Assembly (NCBI GenBank): GCA_937926265.1 | Contig: CALAZS010000046.1 | Coordinates: forward strand, 1-62,813 | Reading direction: 5' to 3' | Source of the DNA: an uncultured Gammaproteobacteria bacterium | GTDB lineage: Bacteria > Pseudomonadota > Gammaproteobacteria > Chromatiales > Chromatiaceae | Length of the DNA stretch: 62,813 bases | In this document: one piece after another, positions 26,632-36,057 of the stretch | How positions within the stretch are numbered: position 1 is the stretch's first letter | Layout of the letters: each line of letters begins with the position of its first letter | Position numbers and translations under genes: made by a program | Notes under the pieces: model-generated | Seen by the model: only the letters and a program-made list of their open reading frames with translations | What the model was told of the DNA's origin: nothing | The model's database searches: none

Positions 26632-28170
26632 ATGTTCCAAATTAGAAAACGCTTTCTGATATGGGGTGGATTAGGTTTCATCCTGTTTTTGTTAATTTTG
26701 TACTATCATTACTATATTGAATTACAATCTTTTCAAAAGAATTCAGGGGAAAGAGAAAATATAATTCTGGGTAAAATCCTCTCCAAAAATCTTCATTTAG
26801 AAATTAACCAATATCTCAGAGTTTTCAAAGAGAAAAAACAGGCAGCAATCCAGCACGAATCTTTTCTCGCTCTGGACCAAACAATTAAAAATTATTCAAA
26901 AATTTATCCCATATTAAAAATTAAAATTTTTGATATAAATGGCCTAACGATATATTCAACCACACATACTGAGATAGGTGTCGATAAGCAAGGTAACCAA
27001 CCGATTCTAGATGCACAAAATGGGGTTATCTCAAGTGAATTAGAATTAAAGGCCGAGTTCAAATCTTTAAAGGGCATCATCACTAACCACTATATTGTAG
27101 AAACATACATACCCATTCTGAATGAAAGAAACCAGGTTATTGCGATATTTGAGCTATATGCTGATGTTACAAATATCACTCAAACCGATAATGAACTACT
27201 GCTACGTAATCTAGGCATACTTTCAGCTATTGTGTTATTTCTTTTTATATATCTCTATTCGTTAACAAAAAGGGCTGATGTCACTATATCAAGACAATAT
27301 GAGGAATTAGAGCAATCGAACAAAGAGATTCAGAAGGCGCATGATGACGTTTTATCTCAAAAAGAAATGCTCACAGAATTAAATGAACATTTAGAAGAAA
27401 TGGTCGATCAACGGACTCAAGAGTATCTGCTTGCTAAGGAGGCCGCTGAAAAAGCCAGTAAAGCAAAAAGTCAGTTTCTAGCAAACATGTCTCATGAGTT
27501 GAGAACTCCGATGCATTCGATACTTAGTTTTTCAAGCTTGGGGTTAAAAAGATCACAACAAGAAAAAGTTAGAAATTATCTCGAAAAAATTAAGATTAGT
27601 GGCGAACGTTTAACTCGATTGCTGGATGATCTGCTTGATTTATCAAAACTCGAATCAGAAAAAATGAAACCTCATTTTTCTATTCATGATATGAATCAGG
27701 TTACATTGGATTGTTTAAGTGAATTAGATAGTCTCATAAGTCAGAAAGGACTAAATATACAATTTGATCATGAGAATAAATTACTTTTAGAAATTGACAC
27801 AAAATTAATGACGCAAGTAATTGTGAATCTGCTCTCAAATGCAATTAAATTCAGCCCGGAAGAAAGTTTTATCACGATCAATTCTACTTTAGTGGCTAAT
27901 GATGCTGATAAAGAATTAATTTTTTCAATCATCGATGAAGGTATTGGGATACCTAAAGACGAGATTAATGACATTTTTGATAGCTTCGTTCAAAGCAGTA
28001 AAACCCGAAGTGCTAGTGGCGGCACCGGTTTAGGGCTGCCAATTTGTAAGGAAATCATCAGTTTACATAATGGCAATATCTGGGCTGAAAGTCCTGCACC
28101 TGGTCAGGATAAAGGCAGTGCATTTATTTTTAAAATCCCCATTAATCAAAGACAAGAACAATCTGATTAA
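26632..28170 (+). CDS. sensor histidine kinase with periplasmic sensor domain
   Basis: Protein of 512 residues. TM1 (about 8-26) and TM2 (about 197-215) enclose a periplasmic region of about 165 residues resembling a Cache-type fold (LKIKIFDINGLTIYST). A coiled coil follows, without a recognisable HAMP or PAS. HisKA has H288 in SHELRTPMHSILSF, and HATPase has NLLSNAIKFSP and GGTGLGLPI. The kinase core is very like that of the upstream gene, so this is a tandem paralogue with a different sensor and no CZB tail. No response regulator is present within the window. Strongly AT-rich composition. Confidence 0.9.
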   Translation: MFQIRKRFLIWGGLGFILFLLILYYHYYIELQSFQKNSGERENIILGKILSKNLHLEINQYLRVFKEKKQAAIQHESFLALDQTIKNYSKIYPILKIKIFDINGLTIYSTTHTEIGVDKQGNQPILDAQNGVISSELELKAEFKSLKGIITNHYIVETYIPILNERNQVIAIFELYADVTNITQTDNELLLRNLGILSAIVLFLFIYLYSLTKRADVTISRQYEELEQSNKEIQKAHDDVLSQKEMLTELNEHLEEMVDQRTQEYLLAKEAAEKASKAKSQFLANMSHELRTPMHSILSFSSLGLKRSQQEKVRNYLEKIKISGERLTRLLDDLLDLSKLESEKMKPHFSIHDMNQVTLDCLSELDSLISQKGLNIQFDHENKLLLEIDTKLMTQVIVNLLSNAIKFSPEESFITINSTLVANDADKELIFSIIDEGIGIPKDEINDIFDSFVQSSKTRSASGGTGLGLPICKEIISLHNGNIWAESPAPGQDKGSAFIFKIPINQRQEQSD

Positions 28171-28251
28171 ACTTTGAAAACCAACTTCCGCTTTTAGCAC
28201 GTTACTCCCCTGCTGATAAAACGGGCTATTTTAGCGCCTGTAACCACTTTA

Positions 28252-28271
28252 CCCCTACACTGCCCCTACAC
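28252..28271. repeat. two direct repeats CCCCTACAC near tRNA-fMet
   Basis: The 9-mer CCCCTACAC occurs at 28252-28260 and 28263-28271, with an 11-bp period. It lies about 115 bp beyond the 3' end of the initiator tRNA, between the kinase gene and the terminator. Tandem short repeats near a tRNA 3' end resemble integrase arm sites, but there is no integrase here. Confidence 0.35.
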
Positions 28272-28287
28272 AACCTCCAGAAACAAA

Positions 28288-28314
28288 AAAGCCCAACTCA
28301 GAGAGTCAGGCTTT
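28288..28314 (-). terminator. Rho-independent terminator after tRNA-fMet / nuo operon
   Basis: Read on the minus strand: a 12-bp stem (AAAGCCTGACTC with GAGTTGGGCTTT, including two G-U pairs), 3-nt loop, then a run of six T. It is about 70 nt downstream of the tRNA 3' end and is the likely end of the nuo-tRNA transcript. It may also weakly serve the convergent kinase gene. Confidence 0.75.
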
Positions 28315-28385
28315 GATTTGATACTACTTTGGTATTATTTTTAATCTGGTCAATAACTTAGGAGCAAGGTAAGTTATTTGGAAAT

Positions 28386-28462
<77 letters not shown>

Positions 28463-28519
28463 TCAGTGGGTGCGTATTATACTTTTTTACAGTTTTACTT
28501 CAAGCCGTATTTTAAAAAA

Positions 28520-29956
28520 TTAAACCAAGGCGGCTGTACAGAGAGACAACAAGGATGCCGGAAACAGTCCCAGGTAAAGCATGGAAAGTCCGTTCAGAGA
28601 AAACACAAGTTTTGTATCTGCACCAGATACGAAAGGTGTGTCGTCGACTGGTTTATCAAAATACATTAGCTTCACCACACGAATGTAGTAGAAAGCTCCG
28701 ATTACTGAGAATGCCACTGCAACCAGAGCCAGCCAGACGAGGTCGATTCCTATAACTGCATCCAACACGAACAGCTTGGCAAAGAAACCTACTGTTGGCG
28801 GTACACCGGCCATTGAAAACATCAGCAACAGCATCATACCCGCAAACCAGGGATTGCGTTGATTAAGCCCTTTCAGGTCATCGAGTTGATCTGCATCAAA
28901 GCCTTTATTGCTCATCATCGCAATCATTCCAAATGCACCCAATGCCATAATGGAATAGACAATGGCGTAAAACATTGAAGCCACGTAGCCCTCATTATTT
29001 CCGGCAATGATACCCAGGAAAATAAAACCAACATGTGAAATTGTCGAATAAGCCAGCATTCTCTTGATGTTGGTTTGAGCAATGGCAATAACATTACCTA
29101 TAGCCATTGAGAGAACCGCCAGAATGACCAGCATGCCCTGCCAGTCGGCATGCAGTGCTCCCATCGCATCAACAAGAATTCTCATCGCCAGGGCAAATGC
29201 AGCGATTTTTGGAACACTGCCGATGAACATTGTCACCGCAGTAGGCGCACCGTGATAAACATCTGGCACCCACATGTGGAACGGAACTGCTCCAAACTTG
29301 AAGGCAATACCAATAACCAGGAAGACCAAACCAAAGACGAGCACAATTTTATCAATCGAGCCGGCTGAGATAGCCGCATGAACAGCTGCAAAATCGAGCG
29401 CACCCGTTGCACCGTAAATCATGGATATACCGTACAACAAAATACCGGAAGCCAAGGCACCAAGAACAAAATATTTCATCGCCGCTTCAGGTCCGTTATC
29501 AGATTCCTGGTCAAAAGCGACGAGTGCATACATACACAAGGCAAGCAATTCAAGTCCCAGGTAAATACTCAGGAAGCTGTTTGCCGACACCATGATAAGC
29601 ATACCCAGAATGGCAAACATACTCAGAGTAAAGAACTCTCCCTTAAACAGGTCACGCCTTCTCAAAAACTCCTTCGCGTAGACCAGCATACCCATTGAAA
29701 CGATCAGAATGACCACTTTTAACAAGTCTGACATTGGGTCACGGATATAGTTATTGTCGAAAACAATATCAGTATGACTGCCACCGAACGCAACAACGGC
29801 AACAATAGTGGCCAACAGCCCTAACTGGGCAAGTGAGTAGGAAAGTATGCGCTGTTCATCTTTTAAAAACAGGTCAATGACAAGCACAATCGATGCTGCA
29901 GTTAACAGCACAATTTCCGGCATGACAGGATAAAGCGTATTTAAATCAAAACTCAT
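28520..29956 (-). CDS. nuoN: NADH-quinone oxidoreductase subunit N
   Basis: Protein of 478 residues from the ATG at 29956 (a TTG four codons earlier is less likely). About 14 membrane helices; antiporter-like proton-pumping subunit of complex I. Family marks include the helix-7 and helix-8 region FKFGAVPFHMWVPDVYHGAPT with the conserved Lys-like and His residues, and IKRMLAYSTISHVGFI. Last gene of the nuo operon. Confidence 0.97.
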   Translation of the reverse strand: MSFDLNTLYPVMPEIVLLTAASIVLVIDLFLKDEQRILSYSLAQLGLLATIVAVVAFGGSHTDIVFDNNYIRDPMSDLLKVVILIVSMGMLVYAKEFLRRRDLFKGEFFTLSMFAILGMLIMVSANSFLSIYLGLELLALCMYALVAFDQESDNGPEAAMKYFVLGALASGILLYGISMIYGATGALDFAAVHAAISAGSIDKIVLVFGLVFLVIGIAFKFGAVPFHMWVPDVYHGAPTAVTMFIGSVPKIAAFALAMRILVDAMGALHADWQGMLVILAVLSMAIGNVIAIAQTNIKRMLAYSTISHVGFIFLGIIAGNNEGYVASMFYAIVYSIMALGAFGMIAMMSNKGFDADQLDDLKGLNQRNPWFAGMMLLLMFSMAGVPPTVGFFAKLFVLDAVIGIDLVWLALVAVAFSVIGAFYYIRVVKLMYFDKPVDDTPFVSGADTKLVFSLNGLSMLYLGLFPASLLSLCTAALV

Positions 29957-29985
29957 AATACTTTCCAAAAATCAGATCAATGTCG

Positions 29986-31500
29986 TTACAGTTTTGAAAC
30001 CGCTACGTGCTTGAGCAGGTTTTCAATCGAGACATTCATCACATCTATTAATGGTGCAGGCCACAAGCCTAAAACCAAAACCGCAACCGCCAGTGAACCC
30101 AGAACCAGGAATTCACGTTTATTGATATCTTCCAAAGCAGCAACGTTATCGTTACCTACCTCACCGTAAACAACACGCTTAACCATCCATAGGGTATAGG
30201 CAGCACCAATAATCAATGTTGTAGCAGCTAAAAAGGCATACCAGAAATCAGCCCGGAAACTCGCCAGAATTACCATGAATTCGCCGACAAACCCTGATGT
30301 TCCGGGTAAGCCTGCATTCGCCATGGCAAAAAACACCATAAAAGCAGCAAACCACGGCATTTTATTTACTACACCACCATAGTCATTTATCTGCCTGGAG
30401 TGCATTCTGTCATAGAGAACACCGATACACAGGAACATCGCGGCTGAGATAAAGCCATGTGAAACCATTTGCACCATGCCACCCTGAACACCCATTTCAG
30501 CACCGGTGGCATCGGCTGATTGTCCGGTAATGGAAAAGACAATAAAGAAGCCAAGCGTGACAAACCCCATGTGAGCAATCGATGAATAAGCCACCAGCTT
30601 TTTCATATCCTGCTGAACCAGTGCCACGAAGCCAATATAGACTACGGCGACAAGTGACATTGTAATTATCAACCAGTCCAGTTCACTGCTGGCATCAGGT
30701 GTGATTGGTAAGCTGAACCTGAGAAAGCCATATCCGCCAATCTTAAGCATGATTGCAGCAAGAATAACTGAGCCTCCGGTAGGTGCCTCAACGTGGGCAT
30801 CCGGCAACCAGGTATGGACAGGCCACATAGGCACTTTGACTGCGAATGCCAACAGGAATGCAATAAATATGAGTATCTGCTCATAGAGGGACAATTGCAG
30901 AGTATGGAAATTGAGAATTTCCATACTGCCTGATTTGAAGTACATGTAGATCAGGGCAACCAGCATGAAAACCGAGCCCAGAAAAGTATACAGGAAGAAC
31001 TTGATTGTTGCATAAACCCGGTTAGGCCCACCCCAGACACCAATGATAAGGAACATTGGAATCAGCATCGCTTCCCAGAATACATAAAACAGCATGGCAT
31101 CCAGGGCAGCAAATACACCGACCATTACTCCTTCCATGATCAGGAAAGCAGCCATATATTGAGAAGGTCTATATTGAATAACTTCCCAACCGGCAATAAC
31201 AACAAGAATAGTGATAAAGGTTGTTAACAGAATCAATGGCATCGAGATACCATCAACACCCAGGTAATAATTAACATCAAAGCTTGGTATCCAGGCAATT
31301 TTCTCTACAAATTGCATTTGCGCGGTACCAATATCAAAGCCGAAATACAACGGCAGGCTGACCAGGAAAGTGGCAACAGCAACAAAAAGTGCCAACCAAC
31401 GAGAAACGTTCGGTGCTTTGTCACCACTGGCCAGTACCAACAACCCGCCAACAATGGGCAGCCAGATGGTCATACTTAAAATTGGCATTTCTGCACTCAT
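29986..31500 (-). CDS. nuoM: NADH-quinone oxidoreductase subunit M
   Basis: Protein of 504 residues, antiporter-like proton-pumping subunit of complex I with about 14 helices. It shows FLLAFAVKVPMWPVHTWLPD, EAPTGGSVILAAIMLKIGGYG and MKKLVAYSSIAHMGFV, all typical of NuoM, with the conserved Lys and His channel residues. Complete length. It lies 61 bp downstream of nuoL. Confidence 0.98.
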   Translation of the reverse strand: MSAEMPILSMTIWLPIVGGLLVLASGDKAPNVSRWLALFVAVATFLVSLPLYFGFDIGTAQMQFVEKIAWIPSFDVNYYLGVDGISMPLILLTTFITILVVIAGWEVIQYRPSQYMAAFLIMEGVMVGVFAALDAMLFYVFWEAMLIPMFLIIGVWGGPNRVYATIKFFLYTFLGSVFMLVALIYMYFKSGSMEILNFHTLQLSLYEQILIFIAFLLAFAVKVPMWPVHTWLPDAHVEAPTGGSVILAAIMLKIGGYGFLRFSLPITPDASSELDWLIITMSLVAVVYIGFVALVQQDMKKLVAYSSIAHMGFVTLGFFIVFSITGQSADATGAEMGVQGGMVQMVSHGFISAAMFLCIGVLYDRMHSRQINDYGGVVNKMPWFAAFMVFFAMANAGLPGTSGFVGEFMVILASFRADFWYAFLAATTLIIGAAYTLWMVKRVVYGEVGNDNVAALEDINKREFLVLGSLAVAVLVLGLWPAPLIDVMNVSIENLLKHVAVSKL

Positions 31501-31561
31501 GTTAAAAATCTACCTGTAATTTTTTATCTCTTGCACCCGCCAGGCGTGTGCAGTTTTAATC

Positions 31562-33532
31562 TCACTTCAATACGAACCAAACCAGCAGTCCGACCATACC
31601 GATGATCATGACAAAAGCATAATGGTACAAAAAGCCCGTTTGAAAATGCCTGACGATACCGGACAGCCAACCTACAGTTTTAGCTGAGCCATTAACCACA
31701 AGGCCATCAATGAAGAAACGGTCACCGGCTTTCCAGAGGATATTACCCAGGCCTTTACTGCCTCCGGCAAAGAAAAACTGGTTGAAACCATCGAAACCAT
31801 ATTTATGCTCCAACACCATGTAGACCATATCGAATTTCTTCTTAATCCAGTCTGCAATCTGAGGTTTTTGCATGTATATAAACCAGGCAACAAACAGGCC
31901 GCCCATTGCCAGATAGAAAGGTTTAGCCATGATGCCATGCATAATGAAACCGATTTCACCGTTATAACCTTCACCCAGTTTCGCTAAAACATCGTGTTCC
32001 GGCGCCACATACAGCACACCTTCAAAGAAATCACCGAACAACACATCACCTACGGTGAGATAACCGATAAACACCGAAGGAATTGCCAACATCACCAGTG
32101 GCAGGGTAACGACCCAGGGCGACTCTTTTATATGATGTTTTGCATGTTCATCGCGCGGGCCTTCACCATGGAAGACCAGGAAGAACATACGGAAACTATA
32201 TAAGGCAGTGACAAAGACACCGGCTACGACCATGTAGTAGGCATAGGTCGCACCAGGAATCGTAGAAAAGTGAACGGCTTCAATAATCGCATCTTTTGAG
32301 AAGAACCCGGAGAAACCAGGGAAACCAATTAGAGCCAGCGAACCAAGCAACGAAGTCCAGTAAGTAATAGGCATGTACTTTCTGACGCCACCCATATTAC
32401 GGATATCCTGGTCATGATGCATGCCTATAATCACTGAACCAGCGGCGAGGAATAGAAGCGCCTTGAAAAAAGCATGTGTCATCAGATGAAAAAGACCGGC
32501 AGCGTAGGCAGAAACACCCAGTGCAACCACCATGTAACCCAGTTGGGAAAGCGTTGAATAGGCAACCACACGTTTGATGTCATTTTGAATGATGCCAATC
32601 AACCCGGTGAAGAATGCGGTAGTCGCACCGATGATAAGAACAAAACTCAATGCCGTCTCTGAAAACTCATAGATTGGAGACATTCTGGCAACCATGAAAA
32701 CACCAGCGGTAACCATGGTCGCAGCATGAATTAATGCTGAAATTGGTGTTGGGCCTTCCATTGAATCCGGCAGCCAGACATGTAAAGGCACCTGGGCAGA
32801 TTTACCCATGGCACCGATAAATAATAGAACTCCAATAACTGTCATCAAGGACCAGCTGGTATCACCCCAGATGGTAATTTGCTTGTCAGCCAATGATGGT
32901 GCCATCGCAAAAACTTCATGGTAATCCAGCGTATTGAAATACATTGCAACTGCAGCAATGCCAAGAAGGAAACCAAAATCACCCACCCTGTTTACCAGGA
33001 AAGCTTTCATGTTGGCAAAAATAGCGGTTTCTTTTTTGAAGTAAAAACCAATCAAAAGATATGAAACCAAGCCTACCGCTTCCCAGCCGAAAAACAGCTG
33101 CAGGAAGTTGTTGGACATGACCAACATTAACATTGAGAAAGTGAACAGTGAGATATAGCTGAAGAAACGCTGGTAACCTTCTTCATGGGCCATGTAACCA
33201 ACGGTATAAATATGCACCATGAAAGAGACAAAGGTTACTACCGCCATCATCATGGCAGTAAGATTATCGACCAGGAAACCTATCTCAAAACTGATACCGT
33301 CACTGACCATCCAGGTGTAGACAGCATCGTTGTAAACCGGCTGGCCATCGAAAGCATGCAGCTTTAAAACATATAGAGACAAGACTGAGGAAATACCTAC
33401 GCCTAATATCGTTATCCAATGTGCACCAGCACGACCAACCTGGTTACGCCACAAGCCCGCAATAATCGAACCTATTAATGGAGCCAGTACGATGGTGAGA
33501 TAAATGTTTTCCATTAAACCTGTTTCTATCAT
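31562..33532 (-). CDS. nuoL: NADH-quinone oxidoreductase subunit L
   Basis: Protein of 656 residues, the largest antiporter-like subunit, with the long C-terminal lateral helix region. Marks are GWEAVGLVSYLLIGFYF, FIGAMGKSAQVPLHVWLPDSM and IKRVVAYSTLSQLGYM. The ATG at 33532 comes 5 nt after the nuoK stop; a second ATG six codons later (MENIYLT) is a plausible alternative start. Pumps protons in complex I at the inner membrane. Confidence 0.98.
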   Translation of the reverse strand: MIETGLMENIYLTIVLAPLIGSIIAGLWRNQVGRAGAHWITILGVGISSVLSLYVLKLHAFDGQPVYNDAVYTWMVSDGISFEIGFLVDNLTAMMMAVVTFVSFMVHIYTVGYMAHEEGYQRFFSYISLFTFSMLMLVMSNNFLQLFFGWEAVGLVSYLLIGFYFKKETAIFANMKAFLVNRVGDFGFLLGIAAVAMYFNTLDYHEVFAMAPSLADKQITIWGDTSWSLMTVIGVLLFIGAMGKSAQVPLHVWLPDSMEGPTPISALIHAATMVTAGVFMVARMSPIYEFSETALSFVLIIGATTAFFTGLIGIIQNDIKRVVAYSTLSQLGYMVVALGVSAYAAGLFHLMTHAFFKALLFLAAGSVIIGMHHDQDIRNMGGVRKYMPITYWTSLLGSLALIGFPGFSGFFSKDAIIEAVHFSTIPGATYAYYMVVAGVFVTALYSFRMFFLVFHGEGPRDEHAKHHIKESPWVVTLPLVMLAIPSVFIGYLTVGDVLFGDFFEGVLYVAPEHDVLAKLGEGYNGEIGFIMHGIMAKPFYLAMGGLFVAWFIYMQKPQIADWIKKKFDMVYMVLEHKYGFDGFNQFFFAGGSKGLGNILWKAGDRFFIDGLVVNGSAKTVGWLSGIVRHFQTGFLYHYAFVMIIGMVGLLVWFVLK

Positions 33533-33537
33533 TCGTC

Positions 33538-33843
33538 TTAACCCTTCAATACATCCAGGCCATCAACATCAATGTTGCGTCTTTTTCTGAACAACACTAC
33601 AAGAATGGCAAGACCAATTGCAGCCTCAGCAGCAGCGACCGTTAAAATAAAGAAGACAAACACCTGTCCCGCGGCGTCGCCCAGAAAATGAGAAAATGCA
33701 ATAAAGTTGATATTGACTGCCAGTAACATCAGCTCGATACACATTAATAAAATAATGACGTTTTTACGGTTGATGAAGATACCGGCAATACTGAGTGAAA
33801 ACAGGATTGCGCCCAGAATCAGGTAGTCGGATAAAGCAATCAT
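33538..33843 (-). CDS. nuoK: NADH-quinone oxidoreductase subunit K
   Basis: Protein of 101 residues, the standard NuoK length, with three membrane helices. Conserved acidic residues are visible in ILLMCIELMLLAVNINF and ILTVAAAEAAIGLAI; both glutamates are needed for proton pumping in studied complexes. The start overlaps the nuoJ stop by 4 nt. Confidence 0.98.
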   Translation of the reverse strand: MIALSDYLILGAILFSLSIAGIFINRKNVIILLMCIELMLLAVNINFIAFSHFLGDAAGQVFVFFILTVAAAEAAIGLAILVVLFRKRRNIDVDGLDVLKG

Positions 33844-34454
33844 TTCAACTCCATTTTGTCTTCTGGTTCCATCTTCACAACACGAAGACGATCTTTCTTG
33901 TGAACAGCAACCTGCTCGGAAGGTACCTGGTACTTGGTTCCTTCCCGGCGACGCATGGTCAGGCTGATTGCTGCAATGATGGCAACCAGCAGGATGACAG
34001 CCGCAATTTCAAACGGGTACATGTAAACTGTATATAACAGGCTGCCCAATTCAGCAGTATTGTTATAGTCAGCAGCATGGCGGGCAGGCGCAGCGTATTT
34101 TTCCAGGCCAAAGTTTTCAGGCCCAACAACCATCCAAAGCATCACCAGCATCATTACAGCAACAATGACTCCGACTGGCAGATACCTGATCATGCCGGCT
34201 CGTAACGTCGCTACATCAATATCGAGCATCATGACAACGAACAGGAATAACACCATAACCGCACCGACATAAACCAGGACAAGCACAATTGCCAGAAACT
34301 CAGCTTCAGCCATTAACCAGATACCGGCACTGGAAAAGAAAGCCAGCACCAGGTAAAGCGCTGAATGTACCGGGTTTTTACGTGTTATTACCATGGTTGC
34401 AGCAAAAACCAGAATGGCTGCAAACACGTAAAAAATAAATTTTTCATACGACAT
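33840..34454 (-). CDS. nuoJ: NADH-quinone oxidoreductase subunit J
   Basis: Protein of 204 residues with five membrane helices and a hydrophilic C-terminal tail of about 35 residues rich in Lys, Arg and Glu. The motif FLAIVLVLVYVGAVMVLFLFV is the NuoJ helix-3 signature with its pi-bulge. Membrane arm of complex I. It overlaps nuoK by 4 nt. Confidence 0.97.
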   Translation of the reverse strand: MSYEKFIFYVFAAILVFAATMVITRKNPVHSALYLVLAFFSSAGIWLMAEAEFLAIVLVLVYVGAVMVLFLFVVMMLDIDVATLRAGMIRYLPVGVIVAVMMLVMLWMVVGPENFGLEKYAAPARHAADYNNTAELGSLLYTVYMYPFEIAAVILLVAIIAAISLTMRRREGTKYQVPSEQVAVHKKDRLRVVKMEPEDKMELK

Positions 34455-34496
34455 TAGTTATTAACTCCACCTAAATCTGCCTTGCCTGCTGCCTGG

Positions 34497-34988
34497 CTAC
34501 CTATAGGGCGACTGTGCCTGGCGGTCAGCAGCCAGTTGTTCTTCAAATTTATCGCCAATCTGAAGCAGTTGTTCCTTGGTCATAATGTTCTCGCCACGGT
34601 TTTCAAAGTGATACTCGTAATGACGGGTTTCCACAATCGAATCAACCGGGCAGGATTCTTCGCAGAATCCACAAAAGATGCATTTAAACAGGTCAATATC
34701 GTAACGCGTGGTGCGACGCGAACCATCTTCGCGGGGCTCTGCTTCAATAGTGATTGCCAATGCCGGACAAACGGCTTCGCACAACTTACATGCAATGCAA
34801 CGTTCTTCACCATTCGGGTAACGCCTTAAAGCATGCAAACCACGAAAGCGCGGTGACTGCGGTGCTTTTTCTTCCGGATACTGAACCGTAAATTTCTTTT
34901 TAAAAAGGTATCGACCCGTCAGGCTCATACCTCTTAACAGTTCAAGCAGAAACAGGCTTTTAAAATAATCTCTAAAGACTTTAATCAT
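34497..34988 (-). CDS. nuoI: NADH-quinone oxidoreductase subunit I (two 4Fe-4S clusters)
   Basis: Protein of 163 residues from the ATG at 34988, which has AGGGG upstream; an in-frame TTG two codons earlier is too close to that site. Two ferredoxin-type motifs, CIACKLCEAVCP and CIFCGFCEESCP, bind clusters N6a and N6b that pass electrons toward NuoB. The first 25 residues contain the membrane-surface helix. Peripheral arm of complex I. Confidence 0.98.
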   Translation of the reverse strand: MIKVFRDYFKSLFLLELLRGMSLTGRYLFKKKFTVQYPEEKAPQSPRFRGLHALRRYPNGEERCIACKLCEAVCPALAITIEAEPREDGSRRTTRYDIDLFKCIFCGFCEESCPVDSIVETRHYEYHFENRGENIMTKEQLLQIGDKFEEQLAADRQAQSPYR

Positions 34989-35002
34989 TTCCAAACCCCT
35001 TT

Positions 35003-36052
35003 CTAGTCAAACCACCAGGGCAATTCATAGATAACAGCCAAACCAACAACCATGATCCAGACGATGGTGATTGGAATGAAGACTTTCCAGCCCAAACGCA
35101 TAATCTGGTCATAACGATAACGGGGGAAAGTTGCCCTGAACCAAAGGAACAGGAAACCAAACAATGCTGTTTTTATGAACAACCAGACAATACCCGGTAC
35201 CCACTCGAACATTGATTCAAGAGGAGTTCCCTGAAACGGAGAAAGCCAGCCACCTAAAAACATCAATGCTGCAAGCGCTGAAACCAGAATCATGTTTGCA
35301 TATTCTGCGAGGAAGAAAACAGCAAATGCCATACCGGAATATTCAACATGGAAACCGGCAACAATCTCAGATTCACCTTCTGCCACATCAAACGGGGCAC
35401 GGTTGGTTTCGGCTACAGCTGAAATCCAGTAAATGATGAACAGTGGAAACAAAGGCAGCCAGAACCAGTGCAGTAAGCTACCTTGCTGGGCCTTTACAAT
35501 TTCACCAAGATTCAGGCTGCCGGCAGCGACCAGAACGCCAACCAGGGCAAAACCCATGGCAATCTCATAAGCAACGATTTGAGCAGCCGAACGCATTGAG
35601 CCTAAAAATGCATATTTCGAGTTGGATGCCCAGCCGGCAATAATTACGCCGTAAACCGCGACTGAGGTAAGGGCCAGCACATATAAGAGGCCTGCATTTA
35701 TATCAGCAAGAACAAGTTCTTCAGAAAAGGGAAATACAGCCCAGGCTGCCAACGCGGGCCCAAGCGCTAATAATGGAGCCAAAAGAAAAAGGAACTTGTT
35801 TGCACCCGTGGGTAAAACAATTTCCTTGAACATAAGCTTCACAGCATCAGCAATTGGCTGCAACCAGCCTTTGGGCCCTACCCTGTTGGGTCCAATACGA
35901 ACCTGCATGTAGCCAATAATTTTTCTCTCGGCATAAGTAAAATATGCCACGAGAATCATGATAGGCATGACGATCGCAACAATCTTCATCATAATGCCCA
36001 GCACAGGCAATTCCTGATTAATCGTATTCCAGATATCGAGGATAAAATCCAT
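35003..36052 (-). CDS. nuoH: NADH-quinone oxidoreductase subunit H
   Basis: Protein of 349 residues with eight membrane helices, part of the quinone-binding chamber of complex I. Marks are YAERKIIGYMQVRIGPNRVG, followed by PIADAVKL, and the acidic loop AETNRAPFDVAEGESEIVAG. Full length. Confidence 0.98.
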   Translation of the reverse strand: MDFILDIWNTINQELPVLGIMMKIVAIVMPIMILVAYFTYAERKIIGYMQVRIGPNRVGPKGWLQPIADAVKLMFKEIVLPTGANKFLFLLAPLLALGPALAAWAVFPFSEELVLADINAGLLYVLALTSVAVYGVIIAGWASNSKYAFLGSMRSAAQIVAYEIAMGFALVGVLVAAGSLNLGEIVKAQQGSLLHWFWLPLFPLFIIYWISAVAETNRAPFDVAEGESEIVAGFHVEYSGMAFAVFFLAEYANMILVSALAALMFLGGWLSPFQGTPLESMFEWVPGIVWLFIKTALFGFLFLWFRATFPRYRYDQIMRLGWKVFIPITIVWIMVVGLAVIYELPWWFD

Positions 36053-36057
36053 CGTTA

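Noticed and set aside
24246..28170. Hybrid kinases with receiver domains
   Set aside because: The segments after the HATPase domains have no receiver Asp/Lys pattern; the first has a CZB-like tail and the second ends at once.
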